A DNA stretch of 64,000 bases from Streptomyces sp. S4.7 (GCF_010384365.1 NZ_CP048397.1:4588001-4652000), one strand, 5' to 3'. Numbered from the stretch's first letter, positions 7,324-15,661 are shown. Program-made: numbers and translations. Notes: generated by a model not told the origin, from the sequence alone.

Positions 7324-7986
7324 ATGAGCAGCACCATCGACATCATGTCGCCCTCGGGCGACAAGACCGGGACCGTTGAGCTCCCGGCCGAGATCTTCGA
7401 CGCCAAGGTCAGCATCCCGCTGATCCACCAGGTCGTCGTCGCGCAGCTGGCCGCCGCCCGTCAGGGCACGCACAAGGTCAAGCGCCGTGGCGAGGTCCGT
7501 GGTGGTGGCAAGAAGCCTTACCGCCAGAAGGGCACCGGCCGCGCCCGTCAGGGTTCGACCCGTGCGCCGCAGTTCGCCGGCGGTGGCGTCGTACACGGCC
7601 CCACCCCGCGTGACTACTCGCAGCGGACCCCGAAGAAGATGAAGGTCGCCGCCCTGCGCGGGGCCCTCTCGGACCGGGCCCGCAACGCTCGTATCCACGT
7701 CGTCTCCGACGTGGTCGAGGGCGCGGCGTCCACCAAGGCCGCCAAGACCCTGCTCGGCAAGGTCAGTGAGCGCAAGCACGTGCTCCTGGTCGTCGAGCGG
7801 AGCGACGAGGCCGCGTGGCTGTCCGCGCGCAACCTCCCCGAGGTCCACCTGCTGGACCCGGGACAGCTCAACACGTACGACGTGCTTGTCTCCGACGACG
7901 TGGTCTTCACCAAGGCCGCCTTCGAGTCCTTCGTGTCCGGCGGGGCTGCGCGACAGACTGCCGACACCGAGGGGAGCGAAGCCTGA
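7324..7986 (+). CDS. rplD: 50S ribosomal protein L4
   Basis: The 220-residue L4 starts at ATG 7324, which keeps the usual short N-terminus; a longer frame from 7225 overlaps rplC and is rejected. The basic central loop (KRRGEVRGGGKKPYRQKG, then GRARQGSTRAPQF) lines the exit tunnel and is a site of macrolide resistance mutations in other bacteria. The last base of its TGA is the first base of rplW (TGATG). Confidence 0.98.
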   Translation: MSSTIDIMSPSGDKTGTVELPAEIFDAKVSIPLIHQVVVAQLAAARQGTHKVKRRGEVRGGGKKPYRQKGTGRARQGSTRAPQFAGGGVVHGPTPRDYSQRTPKKMKVAALRGALSDRARNARIHVVSDVVEGAASTKAAKTLLGKVSERKHVLLVVERSDEAAWLSARNLPEVHLLDPGQLNTYDVLVSDDVVFTKAAFESFVSGGAARQTADTEGSEA

Positions 7987-8303
7987 TGGCCGAGATCACC
8001 AGCAAGACCTTCACGGACCCGCGTGACGTTCTCGTCAAGCCCGTGGTGTCCGAGAAGAGCTACGCGCTGCTCGACGAGAACAAGTACACGTTCATCGTCG
8101 CGCCCGGCTCCAACAAGACCCAGATCAAGCAGGCCGTCGAAGCGGTCTTCTCGGTCAAGGTCACCGGGGTCAACACGATCAACCGGCAGGGCAAGCGCAA
8201 GCGCACCCGCACCGGTTTCGGCAAGCGCTCGGACACCAAGCGCGCCATCGTGACCCTCGCCGAGGGCGACCGTATCGACATCTTCGGCGGCCCGACTTCC
8301 TAA
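7986..8303 (+). CDS. rplW: 50S ribosomal protein L23
   Basis: The 105-residue L23 starts at ATG 7986, overlapping the rplD stop by one base. KPVVSEKSY opens the globular domain, and the basic loop RQGKRKRTRTGFG contacts 23S rRNA near the tunnel exit, where L23 docks trigger factor and SRP. A 47-bp spacer with weak secondary structure follows before rplB. Confidence 0.98.
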   Translation: MAEITSKTFTDPRDVLVKPVVSEKSYALLDENKYTFIVAPGSNKTQIKQAVEAVFSVKVTGVNTINRQGKRKRTRTGFGKRSDTKRAIVTLAEGDRIDIFGGPTS

Positions 8304-8350
8304 CGGGAGTCGGATCGAATCGAAGTCCGGAATATTCCGAGGACTGAGAA

Positions 8351-9187
8351 ATGGGTATCCGCAAGTACAAGCCGACGACCCCGGGCCGTCGTGGCTCCAG
8401 CGTCGCCGACTTCGTCGAGATCACGCGGTCCACGCCGGAGAAGTCGCTGGTCCGCCCCCTGCACAGCAAGGGCGGCCGTAACAACGCCGGTCGTGTGACC
8501 GTTCGCCACCAGGGCGGCGGCCACAAGCGCGCCTTCCGCGTGATTGATTTTCGTCGTCACGACAAGGACGGCGTGCCGGCCAAGGTCGCGCACATCGAGT
8601 ACGACCCGAACCGCACCGCGCGCATCGCGCTCCTGCACTACGCGGACGGCGAGAAGCGCTACATTCTCGCGCCGCGTGGCCTGACGCAGGGCAGCCGTGT
8701 CGAGAACGGCCCGTCCGCCGACATCAAGCCCGGCAACAACCTGGCGCTGCGCAACATCCCGGTCGGTACGACCATCCACGCCATCGAGCTGCGTCCCGGC
8801 GGCGGCGCGAAGTTCGCCCGTTCCGCGGGCACTTCCGTACAGCTGCTGGCGAAGGAGGGCTCCATGGCCCACCTTCGTATGCCGTCCGGAGAGATCCGGC
8901 TGGTCGACGTCCGCTGCCGCGCCACCATCGGTGAGGTCGGCAACGCCGAGCAGTCGAACATCAACTGGGGCAAGGCCGGCCGTATGCGCTGGAAGGGCGT
9001 CCGCCCGACCGTCCGCGGTGTCGCCATGAACCCCGTTGACCACCCGCACGGTGGTGGTGAGGGCAAGACTTCAGGTGGTCGCCACCCGGTCAGCCCGTGG
9101 GGTCAGAAGGAAGGTCGTACGCGTTCGCCGAAGAAGGCGAGCAACAAGTACATCGTCCGCCGCCGCAAGACGAACAAGAAGCGCTAG
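8351..9187 (+). CDS. rplB: 50S ribosomal protein L2
   Basis: The 278-residue L2 has the expected SH3-like and OB folds. Its conserved C-terminal segment MNPVDHPHGGGEGK carries the His near the peptidyl-transferase centre, and the tail RRRKTNKKR is basic. L2 joins the subunits and is essential for peptide-bond formation. It ends 12 bases before rpsS. Length is normal. Confidence 0.99.
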   Translation: MGIRKYKPTTPGRRGSSVADFVEITRSTPEKSLVRPLHSKGGRNNAGRVTVRHQGGGHKRAFRVIDFRRHDKDGVPAKVAHIEYDPNRTARIALLHYADGEKRYILAPRGLTQGSRVENGPSADIKPGNNLALRNIPVGTTIHAIELRPGGGAKFARSAGTSVQLLAKEGSMAHLRMPSGEIRLVDVRCRATIGEVGNAEQSNINWGKAGRMRWKGVRPTVRGVAMNPVDHPHGGGEGKTSGGRHPVSPWGQKEGRTRSPKKASNKYIVRRRKTNKKR

Positions 9188-9199
9188 GAGCGGGTTCAG

Positions 9200-9481
9200 A
9201 TGCCGCGCAGTCTCAAGAAGGGGCCCTTCGTCGACGGCCACCTCATCAAGAAGGTGGACGTCCAGAACGAAGCTGGCACCAAGAACGTCATCAAGACCTG
9301 GTCCCGTCGCTCGATGATCATCCCGGCAATGCTGGGCCACACCATCGCGGTGCACAACGGCAAGATCCACGTCCCGGTGTTCGTCACCGAGTCGATGGTC
9401 GGCCACAAGCTCGGCGAGTTCTCGCCGACTCGCACCTTCCGCGGCCACGTCAAGGACGACCGGAAGTCGAAGCGCCGCTAA
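9200..9481 (+). CDS. rpsS: 30S ribosomal protein S19
   Basis: The 93-residue S19 opens MPRSLKKGPFVDGHL and contains TWSRRSMIIPAMLGHTIAV and GEFSPTRTFRGH, all typical. It sits in the 30S head with S13 and contacts the A-site finger. The gene lies 12 bases after rplB and 43 bases before the preferred rplV start. Confidence 0.99.
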   Translation: MPRSLKKGPFVDGHLIKKVDVQNEAGTKNVIKTWSRRSMIIPAMLGHTIAVHNGKIHVPVFVTESMVGHKLGEFSPTRTFRGHVKDDRKSKRR

Positions 9482-9524
9482 CCGCGGGGTGGAAACGACT
9501 ATGACTTACACCGAAGGGACAACC

Positions 9525-9872
9525 ATGGAAGCCAGGGCCCAGGCGCGGTACATCCGCGTCACGCCCATGAAGGCCCGCCGCGTGGTGGACCTCATCCGTG
9601 GCATGGATGCCACGGAGGCTCAGGCGGTCCTGCGTTTCGCCCCGCAGGCCGCGAGCGTGCCGGTCGGCAAGGTGCTTGACAGCGCCATTGCCAACGCCGC
9701 GCACAACTACGAGCACCCCGACGCCACTTCGCTGGTCATCAGCGAGGCTTACGTGGACGAGGGTCCGACCCTGAAGCGGTTCCGGCCGCGTGCCCAGGGC
9801 CGCGCCTACCGGATCCGTAAGCGGACCAGCCACATCACCGTGGTCGTCAGCAGCAAGGAAGGAACCCGGTAA
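9525..9872 (+). CDS. rplV: 50S ribosomal protein L22
   Basis: The 115-residue L22 starts at ATG 9525, after GAAGGGA, giving the usual MEARAQARYIRVTPMKARRV opening. In-frame starts at 9489 and 9501 would add a non-conserved extension. The beta-hairpin region (FRPRAQGRAYRIRKRTSH) reaches into the exit tunnel beside L4. The TAA stop shares its last base with the rpsC ATG. Confidence 0.97.
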   Translation: MEARAQARYIRVTPMKARRVVDLIRGMDATEAQAVLRFAPQAASVPVGKVLDSAIANAAHNYEHPDATSLVISEAYVDEGPTLKRFRPRAQGRAYRIRKRTSHITVVVSSKEGTR

Positions 9873-10726
9873 TGGGCCAGAAGGTTAACCCGCATGGGTT
9901 CCGGCTCGGTATCACCACGGACTTCAAGTCCCGTTGGTACGCCGACAAGCTGTACTCGGACTACGTCAAGGAAGACGTCGCCATTCGTCGCATGATGACG
10001 AAGGGGATGGAGCGTGCCGGTATCTCCAAGGTGGAGATCGAGCGCACCCGTGACCGCGTCCGCGTGGACATCCACACCGCACGTCCGGGCATCGTCATCG
10101 GCCGCCGCGGCGCCGAGGCCGACCGCATCCGCGGCGAGCTGGAGAAGCTGACCGGCAAGCAGGTCCAGCTGAACATCCTCGAGGTCAAGAACCCCGAGGT
10201 CGACGCTCAGCTGGTGGCCCAGGCCGTCGCCGAGCAGCTGTCCTCGCGTGTCTCCTTCCGTCGCGCCATGCGTAAGAGCATGCAGTCGACGATGAAGGCC
10301 GGCGCCAAGGGCATCAAGATCCAGTGCGGTGGCCGCCTCGGCGGCGCCGAGATGTCGCGCTCGGAGTTCTACCGCGAGGGCCGCGTGCCCCTGCACACGC
10401 TCCGGGCCAACGTCGACTACGGCTTCTTCGAGGCCAAGACGACCTTCGGCCGCATCGGTGTGAAGGTCTGGATCTACAAGGGCGACGTCAAGAACATCGC
10501 CGAGGTGCGCGCCGAGAACGCCGCGGCGCGCGCGGGCAACCGTCCGGCCCGTGGCGGCGGCAACGACCGTCCCGCCGGCCGCGGTGGCCGCGGTGGCGAG
10601 CGTGGCGGTCGCGGTGGCCGCAAGCCGCAGCAGGCTCCCGGCGCGGAGGCCCCCAAGGCCGACGCGACGGCGGCTGCTCCGGCCGCGGAGGCCGCGCCCT
10701 CTTCTACCGGTGGAACGGAGGCCTGA
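9872..10726 (+). CDS. rpsC: 30S ribosomal protein S3 with a Gly/Arg-rich tail
   Basis: The 284-residue S3 carries the KH domain (IVIGRRGAEADRIRGELEKL) and the C-terminal S3 domain, ending near residue 215 at VWIYKGD. A tail of about 60 residues follows, first RGG-type (PAGRGGRGGERGGRGGRK) then Ala/Pro-rich and acidic. S3 forms the mRNA entry tunnel and has helicase activity with S4 and S5. The tail is longer than in E. coli, common in actinobacteria, and probably disordered at the surface. Confidence 0.99.
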   Translation: MGQKVNPHGFRLGITTDFKSRWYADKLYSDYVKEDVAIRRMMTKGMERAGISKVEIERTRDRVRVDIHTARPGIVIGRRGAEADRIRGELEKLTGKQVQLNILEVKNPEVDAQLVAQAVAEQLSSRVSFRRAMRKSMQSTMKAGAKGIKIQCGGRLGGAEMSRSEFYREGRVPLHTLRANVDYGFFEAKTTFGRIGVKVWIYKGDVKNIAEVRAENAAARAGNRPARGGGNDRPAGRGGRGGERGGRGGRKPQQAPGAEAPKADATAAAPAAEAAPSSTGGTEA

Positions 10727-10731
10727 CCGAA

Positions 10732-11151
10732 ATGCTGATCCCCCGTAGGGTCAAGCACCGCAAGCAGCACCACCCGAAGCGCAGCGGAATGTCCAAGGGT
10801 GGCACGCAGGTTGCGTTCGGCGAGTACGGCATCCAGGCGCTGACCCCGGCATACGTGACGAACCGTCAGATCGAGGCCGCTCGTATCGCGATGACCCGTC
10901 ACATCAAGCGTGGCGGCAAGGTCTGGATCAACATCTACCCGGACCGTCCCCTGACGAAGAAGCCCGCCGAGACCCGCATGGGTTCCGGTAAGGGTTCTCC
11001 CGAGTGGTGGATCGCGAACGTCAAGCCCGGTCGGGTGATGTTCGAGCTGTCCTACCCGAACGAGAAGGTTGCCAAGGAGGCGCTCACCCGCGCCGCCCAC
11101 AAGCTTCCGATGAAGTGCCGCATCGTTCGGCGCGAGGCAGGTGAGTCGTGA
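10732..11151 (+). CDS. rplP: 50S ribosomal protein L16
   Basis: The 139-residue L16 starts MLIPRRVKHRKQHH at ATG 10732 and contains the typical GGKVWINIYPDRPLTKKPAETRMG segment in two blocks, plus GSPEWWIANVKPGRVMFE. It organises the A-site region of the large subunit and binds aminoacyl-tRNA. Its TGA overlaps the rpmC start. Confidence 0.99.
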   Translation: MLIPRRVKHRKQHHPKRSGMSKGGTQVAFGEYGIQALTPAYVTNRQIEAARIAMTRHIKRGGKVWINIYPDRPLTKKPAETRMGSGKGSPEWWIANVKPGRVMFELSYPNEKVAKEALTRAAHKLPMKCRIVRREAGES

Positions 11152-11375
11152 TGGCGGCCGTTACCAAGGCGTCCGAGCTGCGTGAACTGGGTGGCGAGGA
11201 GCTTGTCGCCAAGCTTCGCGAGGCCAAGGAAGAGCTGTTCAACCTCCGCTTCCAGGCGGCGACCGGTCAGCTCGAGAACCACGGCCGGCTGAAGCTGGTC
11301 CGTAAGGACATCGCGCGGATCTACACCCTGATGCGTGAGCGCGAGCTGGGCATCGAGACGGTGGAGAGCGCCTGA
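11151..11375 (+). CDS. rpmC: 50S ribosomal protein L29
   Basis: The 74-residue L29 is a helical hairpin protein (ELRELGGEELVAKLREAKEE, then LFNLRFQAATGQLEN, then VRKDIARIYTLMRERE) near the tunnel exit beside L23. ATG 11151 is chosen; GTG at 11148 would add one residue and overlap rplP by four bases. The TGA stop shares its last base with the rpsQ ATG. Confidence 0.96.
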   Translation: MAAVTKASELRELGGEELVAKLREAKEELFNLRFQAATGQLENHGRLKLVRKDIARIYTLMRERELGIETVESA

Positions 11376-11665
11376 TGACTGAGAGCAACGTGACTGAGAC
11401 GACCGAGAAGAGCGAGCGCGGATCCCGCAAGACCCGCGAGGGTCTCGTCGTCAGCGACAAGATGGACAAGACCGTCGTCGTCGCTGTCGAGGACCGCGTG
11501 AAGCACGCCCTGTACGGCAAGGTCATCCGCCGTACGAACAAGCTCAAGGCTCACGACGAGCAGAACGCCGCCGGGATCGGCGACCGTGTCCTCCTCATGG
11601 AGACCCGGCCGCTGTCCGCGACGAAGCGCTGGCGCATCGTCGAGATCCTTGAGAAGGCCAAGTAA
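11375..11665 (+). CDS. rpsQ: 30S ribosomal protein S17
   Basis: The 96-residue S17 has an acidic N-terminal extension typical of actinobacteria. The OB fold then begins with GLVVSDKMDKTVVVAVEDRVKH and ends with TRPLSATKRWRIVEILEKAK. It binds 16S rRNA early in assembly. It is the last gene before a 117-bp gap, so the S10 part of the cluster ends here. Confidence 0.98.
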   Translation: MTESNVTETTEKSERGSRKTREGLVVSDKMDKTVVVAVEDRVKHALYGKVIRRTNKLKAHDEQNAAGIGDRVLLMETRPLSATKRWRIVEILEKAK

Positions 11666-11718
11666 TCCAGGCCAGGTAATCCCTCCCAGGGCATTCCCTA
11701 GGAGTAGTTCCGCCAGGC

Positions 11719-11752
11719 TCGGCGGGGGCCGGCCGCAGAGGACGGCCCTCGC
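11719..11752 (+). terminator. hairpin in the rpsQ-rplN gap
   Basis: GGCGGGGGCCG and CGGCCCTCGCC pair with one mismatch around a short loop. There is no U-tract, so this could be a processing or attenuation structure in a read-through transcript instead of a full terminator. Confidence 0.35.
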
Positions 11753-11782
11753 CGGGAACCGGCAGACGATCAGGAGATAGAC

Positions 11783-12151
11783 GTGATCCAGCAGGAGTCG
11801 CGACTGCGTGTCGCCGACAACACTGGTGCCAAGGAGATCCTTTGCATCCGTGTTCTCGGTGGCTCGGGTCGCCGCTACGCGGGTATCGGTGACGTCATCG
11901 TCGCCACCGTCAAGGACGCGATCCCCGGTGGCAACGTGAAGAAGGGTGACGTCATCAAGGCGGTCATCGTTCGCACCGTGAAGGAACGCCGCCGCCAGGA
12001 CGGCTCGTACATCCGCTTCGACGAGAACGCCGCCGTCATTCTGAAGAACGACGGCGACCCTCGTGGCACCCGTATCTTCGGCCCGGTGGGCCGTGAGCTG
12101 CGCGAGAAGAAGTTCATGAAGATCATCTCGCTCGCGCCGGAGGTGCTGTAA
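11783..12151 (+). CDS. rplN: 50S ribosomal protein L14
   Basis: The 122-residue L14 starts at GTG 11783 after AGGAGA and begins MIQQESRLRVADNTGAKEIL. The rest (RRYAGIGDVIVATVKDA, GTRIFGPVGRELR) is standard. L14 forms bridges with 16S rRNA and binds RsfS. It heads the spc part of the cluster, with rplX two bases downstream. Confidence 0.99.
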   Translation: MIQQESRLRVADNTGAKEILCIRVLGGSGRRYAGIGDVIVATVKDAIPGGNVKKGDVIKAVIVRTVKERRRQDGSYIRFDENAAVILKNDGDPRGTRIFGPVGRELREKKFMKIISLAPEVL

Positions 12152-12153
12152 GC

Positions 12154-12477
12154 ATGAAGATCAAGAAGGGCGACCTGGTTCAGGTCATCACCGGTAAGGA
12201 CAAGGGCAAGCAGGGCAAGGTCATCGTGGCCTACCCCACGCAGGACCGCGTTCTCGTCGAGGGTGTCAACCGGGTCAAGAAGCACACCAAGGCCGGCCAG
12301 ACCGCACGTGGTTCGCAGACCGGCGGCATCGTGACGACCGAAGCCCCCGTCCACATCAGCAATGTTCAGCTGGTCGTGGAGAAGGACGGCAAGAAGGTCG
12401 TCACCCGCGTCGGCTACCGCTTTGACGACGAGGGCAACAAGATCCGCGTTGCCAAGCGGACCGGTGAGGACATCTGA
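12154..12477 (+). CDS. rplX: 50S ribosomal protein L24
   Basis: The 107-residue L24 has the KOW motif at its start (MKIKKGDLVQVITGKDKGKQG) and the GVNRVKKH segment, followed by a strand-rich C-terminal half. It is an assembly initiator protein for 23S rRNA. The TGA stop shares its last base with the rplE start. Confidence 0.99.
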   Translation: MKIKKGDLVQVITGKDKGKQGKVIVAYPTQDRVLVEGVNRVKKHTKAGQTARGSQTGGIVTTEAPVHISNVQLVVEKDGKKVVTRVGYRFDDEGNKIRVAKRTGEDI

Positions 12478-13034
12478 TGACGACCACAACCGCACCGCGT
12501 CTGAAGCTGCGCTACCGCGAGGAGATCGCCGGCAAGCTGCGTGAGGAGTTCTCCCTGGAGAACCCCATGCAGGTCCCCGGTCTCGTCAAGATCGTGGTCA
12601 ACATGGGTGTGGGCGACGCCGCCCGCGACTCCAAGCTGATCGAGGGTGCCATCAAGGACCTCACCACGATCACCGGCCAGAAGCCGGCCGTGACCAAGGC
12701 CCGCAAGTCGATCGCGCAGTTCAAGCTGCGCGAGGGACAGCCGATCGGCTGCCACGTCACCCTCCGCGGTGACCGCATGTGGGAGTTCCTGGACCGTACG
12801 CTGTCGCTCGCGCTGCCGCGTATCCGTGACTTCCGCGGCCTGTCGCCCAAGCAGTTCGACGGCCGTGGCAACTACACCTTCGGTCTCACGGAGCAGGTCA
12901 TGTTCCACGAGATCGACCAGGACAAGATCGACCGGGTCCGGGGCATGGACATCACCGTGGTGACCACGGCGACCAACGACGACGAGGGTCGTGCCCTCCT
13001 TCGTCACCTCGGCTTCCCGTTCAAGGAGAACTGA
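12477..13034 (+). CDS. rplE: 50S ribosomal protein L5
   Basis: The 185-residue L5 contains PMQVPGLVKIVVNMGVGDA, the 5S rRNA-binding region PIGCHVTLRGDRMWEFLDR and the conserved FPE-like segment FGLTEQVMFHEID. It binds 5S rRNA with L18 in the central protuberance and contacts P-site tRNA. It ends two bases before the S14 start. Confidence 0.99.
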   Translation: MTTTTAPRLKLRYREEIAGKLREEFSLENPMQVPGLVKIVVNMGVGDAARDSKLIEGAIKDLTTITGQKPAVTKARKSIAQFKLREGQPIGCHVTLRGDRMWEFLDRTLSLALPRIRDFRGLSPKQFDGRGNYTFGLTEQVMFHEIDQDKIDRVRGMDITVVTTATNDDEGRALLRHLGFPFKEN

Positions 13035-13036
13035 CC

Positions 13037-13222
13037 GTGGCGAAGAAGGCTCTGATCGCTAAGGCCGCCCGCAAGCCGAAGTTCGGCGTGCGCGGTTACA
13101 CCCGCTGCCAGCGCTGCGGGCGCCCCCACTCCGTCTACCGCAAGTTCGGCCTCTGCCGTGTCTGCCTTCGCGAGATGGCACACCGCGGCGAGCTGCCGGG
13201 CGTCACCAAGAGCTCCTGGTAA
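13037..13222 (+). CDS. rpsZ: 30S ribosomal protein S14, zinc-binding (type Z)
   Basis: This is the short 61-residue S14 with four zinc-ligand cysteines in two pairs, CQRCG and CRVC. Streptomyces also encode longer zinc-free S14 copies elsewhere that replace this form when zinc is scarce under Zur control. The start is GTG 13037. A 261-bp gap follows before rpsH, unusual inside the spc cluster. Confidence 0.98.
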   Translation: MAKKALIAKAARKPKFGVRGYTRCQRCGRPHSVYRKFGLCRVCLREMAHRGELPGVTKSSW

Positions 13223-13345
13223 TTCCCGCCCACCCGTCGGCCGACCACCGCCCCTCAAGGGCGGCCTCCGGCCGGCGAGTTGGATCGGAATCAACCAGGC
13301 GCTCTCGGTAAGCAACTGGTCGGCGGAAGCCCTGCTCCACATGCC

Positions 13346-13379
13346 GTAGGCTTGGGGGGTTGGGCGTCCGCCGCCCAAA
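13346..13379 (+). promoter_or_regulatory. TAGGCT box and hairpin in the rpsZ-rpsH gap
   Basis: TAGGCT at 13347-13352 fits a -10 element. It is followed by the perfect short hairpin TTGGGCG (13360-13366)/CGCCCAA (13372-13378). The long gap, the -10-like box and the hairpin suggest an internal promoter or leader control for rpsH onward; no -35 element is clear. Confidence 0.3.
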
Positions 13380-13483
13380 ACTTACTACGCCGTAGGTCCC
13401 CGTGCCGCACCCGTCCCGCCATCGAGCGGGGAGAGGGATGGCGCATACAGGAAACCCCGGCGAGAGAGGCCGAAGGCCAATTC

Positions 13484-13882
13484 ATGACCATGACTGATCC
13501 CATCGCAGACATGCTCACGCGTCTGCGTAACGCGAACTCGGCGTATCACGACACCGTCGAGATGCCGCACAGCAAGATCAAGTCGCACATCGCGGAGATC
13601 CTCCAGCAGGAGGGCTTCATCACCGGCTGGAAGGTCGAGGACGCCGAGGTCGGCAAGAGCCTCACCCTCGAGCTGAAGTTCGGCCCGAACCGCGAGCGTT
13701 CGATCGCCGGCATCAAGCGCATCTCGAAGCCGGGTCTGCGCGTGTATGCCAAGTCCACCAACCTGCCCAAGGTGCTCGGCGGCCTGGGCGTGGCGATCAT
13801 CTCCACGTCCCACGGTCTTCTGACCGGCCAGCAGGCAGGCAAGAAGGGCGTAGGTGGGGAAGTCCTCGCCTACGTCTGGTAG
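13484..13882 (+). CDS. rpsH: 30S ribosomal protein S8
   Basis: The 132-residue S8 starts MTMTDPIADMLTRLRNAN at ATG 13484 and ends with VGGEVLAYVW as usual. STSHGLLTGQQA is the conserved rRNA-binding loop. S8 binds 16S rRNA helix 21 and in E. coli represses the spc operon. An in-frame extension upstream to 13280 is not conserved. rplF follows after 21 bases. Confidence 0.98.
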   Translation: MTMTDPIADMLTRLRNANSAYHDTVEMPHSKIKSHIAEILQQEGFITGWKVEDAEVGKSLTLELKFGPNRERSIAGIKRISKPGLRVYAKSTNLPKVLGGLGVAIISTSHGLLTGQQAGKKGVGGEVLAYVW

Positions 13883-13903
13883 TCGGGAACGGAGGAAAAG
13901 CTC

Positions 13904-14443
13904 ATGTCGCGAATCGGCAAGCTCCCCATCCAGGTTCCCACCGGTGTGGACGTCACCATCGACGGCCGTACGGTCGCGGTGAAGGGCCCCAAGGGTTCCC
14001 TCTCGCACACCGTCGCAGCGCCGATCGAGGTCTCCAAGGGCGATGACGGCACCCTCCAGGTGCTGCGCCCGAACGACGAGCGTCAGAACAAGGCCCTGCA
14101 CGGCCTGTCCCGCACGCTGGTGGCGAACATGATCACCGGTGTGACCCAGGGATACACCAAGGCGCTCGAAATCAGCGGTGTCGGTTACCGCGTCCAGGCG
14201 AAGGGCTCCAACCTGGAGTTCGCGCTCGGATACAGCCACCCGATCGTCGTCGAGGCCCCCGAGGGCATCACCTTCAAGGTCGAGTCCCCGACGAAGCTCA
14301 GTGTCGAGGGCATCGACAAGCAGAAGGTCGGCGAGGTCGCGGCGAACATCCGCAAGCTGCGGAAGCCCGACCCGTACAAGGCCAAGGGCGTCAAGTACGC
14401 CGGCGAGGTCATCCGCCGCAAGGTCGGAAAGGCGGGTAAGTAG
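13904..14443 (+). CDS. rplF: 50S ribosomal protein L6
   Basis: The 179-residue L6 begins MSRIGKLPIQVPTGVDV and carries the two L6 repeats and the conserved GYRVQAKGSNLEF and PDPYKAKGVKYAGE segments. It lies near the sarcin-ricin loop and contributes to elongation factor binding. rplR begins two bases after the stop. Confidence 0.99.
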   Translation: MSRIGKLPIQVPTGVDVTIDGRTVAVKGPKGSLSHTVAAPIEVSKGDDGTLQVLRPNDERQNKALHGLSRTLVANMITGVTQGYTKALEISGVGYRVQAKGSNLEFALGYSHPIVVEAPEGITFKVESPTKLSVEGIDKQKVGEVAANIRKLRKPDPYKAKGVKYAGEVIRRKVGKAGK

Positions 14444-14445
14444 CC

Positions 14446-14829
14446 ATGGCATACGGTGTAAAGATCGCCAAGGGCAAGGCCTACAAGGCCGCTGCCATCA
14501 AGCGCCGTCACATCCGCGTACGCAAGAAGGTCTCGGGCACGCAGGTCCGCCCCCGGCTCGTTGTGACGCGTTCCAACCGCCACATGGTGGCTCAGGTCAT
14601 CGACGACATCGCGGGCCACACGCTCGCTTCGGCGTCGACCCTGGACACGTCGATCCGCGGCGGCGACGCCGACAAGAGCGCCCGGGCACAGCAGGTTGGT
14701 GCCCTGGTCGCCGAGCGCGCCAAGGCCGCCGGTATCGAGGCTGTCGTGTTCGACCGTGGTGGCAACCAGTACGCCGGGCGGATTGCCGCTCTGGCTGACG
14801 CCGCCCGTGAAGCCGGGCTGAAGTTCTAA
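14446..14829 (+). CDS. rplR: 50S ribosomal protein L18
   Basis: The 127-residue L18 has a basic N-terminus (IKRRHIRVRKKV) for 5S rRNA binding, then PRLVVTRSNRHMVAQVID and the closing FDRGGNQYAGRIAALADAAR. It brings 5S rRNA into the central protuberance with L5. A 46-bp spacer separates it from rpsE. Confidence 0.99.
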   Translation: MAYGVKIAKGKAYKAAAIKRRHIRVRKKVSGTQVRPRLVVTRSNRHMVAQVIDDIAGHTLASASTLDTSIRGGDADKSARAQQVGALVAERAKAAGIEAVVFDRGGNQYAGRIAALADAAREAGLKF

Positions 14830-14875
14830 GCCCCGGTTCCGGAGCTAGCGGACGTAACAGAGAGAGGTAAATCCA

Positions 14876-15478
14876 ATGGCTGGACCCCAGCGCCGCGGAA
14901 GCGGTGCCGGTGGCGGCGAGCGGCGGGACCGGAAGGGCCGTGACGGTGGCGCTGCCGCCGAGAAGACCGCGTACGTCGAGCGTGTCGTCGCGATCAACCG
15001 CGTCGCCAAGGTCGTGAAGGGTGGTCGTCGCTTCAGCTTCACCGCGCTGGTCGTGGTGGGCGACGGTGACGGCACCGTGGGTGTCGGTTACGGCAAGGCC
15101 AAGGAGGTGCCGGCCGCCATCGCCAAGGGTGTTGAGGAGGCCAAGAAGCACTTCTTCAAGGTCCCCCGTATCCAGGGCACCATCCCGCACCCGATCCAGG
15201 GTGAGAAGGCGGCGGGCGTCGTCCTGCTCAAGCCCGCGTCCCCCGGTACCGGCGTCATCGCCGGTGGCCCGGTGCGTGCGGTGCTCGAGTGCGCCGGCGT
15301 CCACGACATCCTGTCGAAGTCGCTCGGTTCGTCGAACCCGATCAACATCGTGCACGCGACCGTGGCGGCCCTTCAGGGTCTGCAGCGTCCCGAGGAGATC
15401 GCGGCCCGCCGCGGTCTGCCCCTCGAGGACGTCGCCCCCGCGGCTCTGCTGCGTGCGCGTGCGGGAGCGGGTGCGTGA
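14876..15478 (+). CDS. rpsE: 30S ribosomal protein S5
   Basis: The 200-residue S5 has an extended Gly/Arg-rich N-terminus before ERVVAINRVAKVVKGGRRF and the double-stranded RNA-binding fold (GYGKAKEVPAAIAKG). The C-terminal domain contains GGPVRAVLECAGVHDIL. Mutations here cause spectinomycin resistance or ribosomal ambiguity in other bacteria. The TGA shares its last base with rpmD. Confidence 0.99.
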   Translation: MAGPQRRGSGAGGGERRDRKGRDGGAAAEKTAYVERVVAINRVAKVVKGGRRFSFTALVVVGDGDGTVGVGYGKAKEVPAAIAKGVEEAKKHFFKVPRIQGTIPHPIQGEKAAGVVLLKPASPGTGVIAGGPVRAVLECAGVHDILSKSLGSSNPINIVHATVAALQGLQRPEEIAARRGLPLEDVAPAALLRARAGAGA

Positions 15479-15660
15479 TGGCCCGTCTCAAGATCACGCA
15501 GACGAAGTCGTACATCGGCAGCAAGCAGAACCACCGCGACACCCTTCGTTCGCTGGGCCTCAAGCGGCTCAACGACGTGGTTGTCAAGGAGGACCGTCCC
15601 GAGTTCCGCGGCATGGCCAACACCGTGCGGCACCTCGTGACGGTTGAGGAGGTCGACTGA
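15478..15660 (+). CDS. rpmD: 50S ribosomal protein L30
   Basis: This is the 60-residue bacterial L30: MARLKITQTKSYIGSK, then TLRSLGLKRLNDVVV and MANTVRHLVTVEEVD. It overlaps the rpsE stop by one base and is followed by rplO after one base. Confidence 0.98.
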   Translation: MARLKITQTKSYIGSKQNHRDTLRSLGLKRLNDVVVKEDRPEFRGMANTVRHLVTVEEVD

Positions 15661-15661
15661 C

